A DNA stretch of 10,031 nucleotides from Kiritimatiellia bacterium (lineage in GTDB: Bacteria > Verrucomicrobiota > Kiritimatiellia > RFP12 > UBA3636), in the NCBI GenBank assembly GCA_017413145.1, contig JAFPUX010000483.1:1-10031 (forward strand). Reading direction: 5' to 3'. Made by a program: the position numbers and the translations under genes. This document shows positions 7,438 to 10,031 of the stretch, one piece after another (positions within the stretch are counted from its first letter, which is position 1; the number at the start of each line of letters is the position of its first letter). The notes beneath the pieces were generated by a model. The model was not told the origin of the DNA, searched no databases, and saw only the letters and a list, made by a program, of their open reading frames with translations.

Positions 7438-10031
7438 ATGCACCTCCGCGTGACCGACGTGCAGCAATTCTCGGTGCACGACGGGCCGGGGATCCGGACC
7501 GTCGTCTTCCTCAAGGGCTGCCCGCTGCGCTGCGCGTGGTGCCACAACCCCGAGACGCAACGCGCCGCGCCCGAGATCCGTCGCGTGCCGTCGCCCGGTT
7601 CGCCGGGAGGCGTGCGGGAGGAGCTGGTCGGGCGCGACGTTCCGGTCGCGGAGCTGTTCGACCTCGTGCGCCGCGATGCGCCGTTCTACGGGCGCGAAGG
7701 CGGCCTCACGCTCTCCGGCGGCGAGCCGATGGCCCAGCCGGAGGGCTCGCTCGCCCTTCTCGCCGCCGCGCGCGAAGCGGGAATCGGGACCTGCATCGAA
7801 ACATGCGGCGCCTTCGATCCCGTGCTCGCCCCGCGCCTCGCCGCGCTCGCCGATCTCGTCTTCTTCGACCTCAAGGACGCCGAGGCCGTCCGCCTGCGCG
7901 AGAACACCGGCGCCGACCTCGCCGCGATCCTCCGCACGCTCCGCGCGCTCGACGACGCCGGCGCGGGCCTCGCGCTGCGCTGCGTTCTCGTCCCGGGCGT
8001 AAATCTCCTCGAAAGCCACGCGCGCGCCGTCGCGGACGTCTTCCGCTCCCTGCGCCACGCGCGCTGCGTGGAACTCCTGCCCTACCACCCCTGGGGCGTC
8101 GACAAGGCCGTGCAGACCGGCCGCACCCAGCGCGTCTTCGAAACGCCCAAAGTCGCCGCCGTCGACGCCTTCGCCAGCGTCCTCCGCGACGCCGGCGTCC
8201 CCGTGAAGCTCGCCCGAACCGCGGTCCCGCCGCCCGCGCCCGCGCTTTCTCCGCGCATCCGGCGGCTCCAGGCCGAGGCCCTCGCGCACGACATCATGCC
8301 CGCGCCGGTCCCGGTCGTCCTGCCGCGACCTCGTTCAGAGGTTGCGGATCCCGTCCGCATCGGCCGGCGCCTCGCCACGTTCATGGACGCGCAGCCGGTC
8401 CTGCTCCGCCCCGATCAGGAACTCCTCGGCTGGCTGCCGTTCGACGGCTCGGTCGAGGCCGACGTCTTCACGCGTCGCGGCCACGAGCACTTCTGGAAAC
8501 TCTTCGGCGAGTTCTACCGCAAGCCGCAGGAGAACCTCGTCATCTTCGAGTGGCAGCATTCGTGCGCCGACTTCGCGAAGATCGTCCGCGAGGGATTCGA
8601 AGGCGTCCGCCGCGACGTGGCTTCTTCCAGACTCCGCCACGCCGGCGATCCGGAGAAGCTCGCGTTCCTCGACGGCTGCGACCTCGTCCTCGACGCGATC
8701 GCGCGCCGCGCCGCACGTTGCGCGGACGCCGCGCGCAACGCCGCCGCGGCGGAGGCCGACCCCGCCCGCCGCGACGCCCTCCTCGCCGCGGCCGCGCGCT
8801 GCGACTGCGTCCCGATGCGGCCCGCGCGCACGTTCGCCGAGGGCGTGCAGACCGTGTTCTTCTGCTACGACTTCCTGCCCGACGGCCTCGGCCGTCCCGA
8901 CCAGTACCTGCGCCCGCTCTACGAGGCGGATCTCGCCTCCGGCGCCTTGACGCGCGAACGAGCCGCCGAACTCCTGCAGGAGCTCTGGATCGGCATCCAC
9001 GCGCACACGCCGCACGCGAGCCCCAACTACGACAAGGGCGGCGAATGCCACCTCGTCGTCGGCGGACTCGCGCCCGACGGTTCCGACGCGTGGAACGACC
9101 TCTCGCGCCTCGTCGTCGAATCGGTGATGGCGTGCGACCTCAAGCGCCCGCAGATTTCGCTGCGCTGGCACCCCGCCACGTCGCGCGAGACGCTTCGCTT
9201 TTTGCTCGATGCCGAGCGCAACGACCCGAACAAGCGCATCGCCTTCGACAACGACGAACCGCGCGTCCGCGCGTTCGTCCGGCGCGGCGGGCTTCCCGCC
9301 GCGCTCGCCCGCGACTACGTGATGGTCGGCTGCAACGAGGCCGCCTTCCAGGGCGGACTCTCGCTCGGCGGCTGCCACGTGAACGCGTTGCGTGCGCTCG
9401 TGCGGCTTCTCTCGGAACGGCGCGCCGACGTCCTCGCCGCGCCCGACTGGCCGTCCTTCTTCGCGCTCTTCGAAGAGGCGTTCATCCGCGATCTCGGCGA
9501 AGCGCTCGACTGGAGCGACCGCTTCAACCGCCTCCGCGCGCGGGACGGCAACGTCCTTTCGTCACTCGTGCTGCACGGATGCGTCGAGGACGCCGTCCCG
9601 TGTACGCGCGGCGGTTGCGACCGCACCGTGTCCTGCTTCGACCTGCTCGGCACGCCGAACCTCTTCGACTCGCTCGCCGTCGTGCGGCAGTTCGTCTACG
9701 AGGAGAAGCGCGTCGCGATGGCCGAGCTCCTCGCCGCGCTCGACGCGGATTGGCGCGGACACGAGGCGCTCCGCGCGGAAATCCGGCGCGACGCGCGCTT
9801 CTTCGGGAGCGCGGACCCGTTCTCCGACGGAATCGCGCGCGCCGTGCACGGCGTCGCCGCGCGCTTCGCGGACGCCCGCCGCGACCTCTACGGCCGGCCC
9901 GTCTTCGTCGGGAACCACACCGGCTACAACGACAACTTCGCCGCGTTCGGGCGGCTCACGCCCGCCACGCCCGACGGCCGCGCCGCGGGCGACGCGCTCT
10001 CCTTCGGGAGCGGCCCGGCCAGCGGCCGCGA
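7438..10031 (+). CDS. Fused glycyl-radical-enzyme activase + glycyl radical enzyme (3' end beyond window)
   Basis: One uninterrupted frame of 864 codons runs off the window. Residues 1-261 are a radical-SAM activase: HDGPGIRT, the cluster motif CPLRCAWC (Cys28, Cys32, Cys35), SGGEP (GGEP 94-97), ETCG, FFDLKD, VPGVN and LLPYHPWG. Such enzymes use S-adenosylmethionine to abstract hydrogen from a glycine on the partner. A proline-rich linker (262-270) leads to a glycyl radical enzyme from about 271 (PRIRRLQAEAL; PARTFAEGVQ; GRPDQYLRPLYEADL), with thiyl Cys632 and Glu634 in GCNE, then DSLAVVRQFVYEEK and ATPDGR. The glycine loop should lie roughly 70-100 codons past the window end. A single active-site Cys, not Cys-Cys, rules out classical pyruvate formate-lyase; the substrate is unknown. 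The activase lacks accessory-cluster cysteines, and the enzyme's N-terminal part looks short. ATG 7420 is an equally possible start; 7438 was chosen because homologues begin close to this motif. Confidence 0.9.
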   Translation, partial: MHLRVTDVQQFSVHDGPGIRTVVFLKGCPLRCAWCHNPETQRAAPEIRRVPSPGSPGGVREELVGRDVPVAELFDLVRRDAPFYGREGGLTLSGGEPMAQPEGSLALLAAAREAGIGTCIETCGAFDPVLAPRLAALADLVFFDLKDAEAVRLRENTGADLAAILRTLRALDDAGAGLALRCVLVPGVNLLESHARAVADVFRSLRHARCVELLPYHPWGVDKAVQTGRTQRVFETPKVAAVDAFASVLRDAGVPVKLARTAVPPPAPALSPRIRRLQAEALAHDIMPAPVPVVLPRPRSEVADPVRIGRRLATFMDAQPVLLRPDQELLGWLPFDGSVEADVFTRRGHEHFWKLFGEFYRKPQENLVIFEWQHSCADFAKIVREGFEGVRRDVASSRLRHAGDPEKLAFLDGCDLVLDAIARRAARCADAARNAAAAEADPARRDALLAAAARCDCVPMRPARTFAEGVQTVFFCYDFLPDGLGRPDQYLRPLYEADLASGALTRERAAELLQELWIGIHAHTPHASPNYDKGGECHLVVGGLAPDGSDAWNDLSRLVVESVMACDLKRPQISLRWHPATSRETLRFLLDAERNDPNKRIAFDNDEPRVRAFVRRGGLPAALARDYVMVGCNEAAFQGGLSLGGCHVNALRALVRLLSERRADVLAAPDWPSFFALFEEAFIRDLGEALDWSDRFNRLRARDGNVLSSLVLHGCVEDAVPCTRGGCDRTVSCFDLLGTPNLFDSLAVVRQFVYEEKRVAMAELLAALDADWRGHEALRAEIRRDARFFGSADPFSDGIARAVHGVAARFADARRDLYGRPVFVGNHTGYNDNFAAFGRLTPATPDGRAAGDALSFGSGPASGR

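Noticed and set aside
9301..9360. Assignment of the radical enzyme as pyruvate formate-lyase (pflB).
   Set aside because: The active site has a single Cys in GCNE, not the adjacent Cys-Cys pair that pyruvate formate-lyase uses, and the surrounding motifs are divergent.
7324..9378. Two minus-strand open frames (7324-8289 and 8335-9378) opposite the fused activase/radical enzyme.
   Set aside because: No family resemblance; the plus strand has multiple catalytic motifs across the same interval.

Overview
The window is strongly GC-rich bacterial DNA carrying four protein genes and no RNA genes, mobile elements or CRISPR arrays that I can see. The mix suggests an anaerobic, polysaccharide-degrading member of the PVC group, most likely Kiritimatiellota or a close relative. 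The grounds are a secreted DUF2341 + LamG protein with a bacterial-repeat domain, a very large carbohydrate-active fusion enzyme, an oxygen-sensitive glycyl radical enzyme, weak or absent Shine-Dalgarno sequences, and TTGnnn/TAnnAT promoters. The taxonomic call is inference.

Layout. Positions 1-580 (minus) hold the N-terminal part of an exported protein. A compact 149-bp divergent control region (581-729) follows, with two good back-to-back sigma70-type promoters and a 9-bp inverted repeat framing both -35 boxes. Positions 730-4623 (plus) encode a 1297-residue protein joining a CE7/AXE1-type esterase to a second glycoside-hydrolase-like part. After 53 bp containing a good promoter (TTGACG, 17 bp, TATCGT), 4677-7340 (plus) encodes an 887-residue secreted multidomain protein. 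Its mRNA is probably leaderless or almost so. After another 97 bp without a clear promoter, 7438-10031 (plus, cut by the window end) encodes a single polypeptide in which a radical-SAM glycyl-radical-enzyme activase is fused to its presumed target, a divergent glycyl radical enzyme.

How it fits together. The first three genes look like glycan recognition and breakdown. The divergent pair probably share regulation, and the LamG protein has its own promoter. The last gene would act later, in anaerobic metabolism of a small molecule; its substrate cannot be read from the sequence. The activase-glycyl radical enzyme fusion is the most unusual item. Its activase half also lacks the accessory iron-sulfur cluster insert that its closest-looking relatives carry, and its enzyme half departs from several conserved family motifs.
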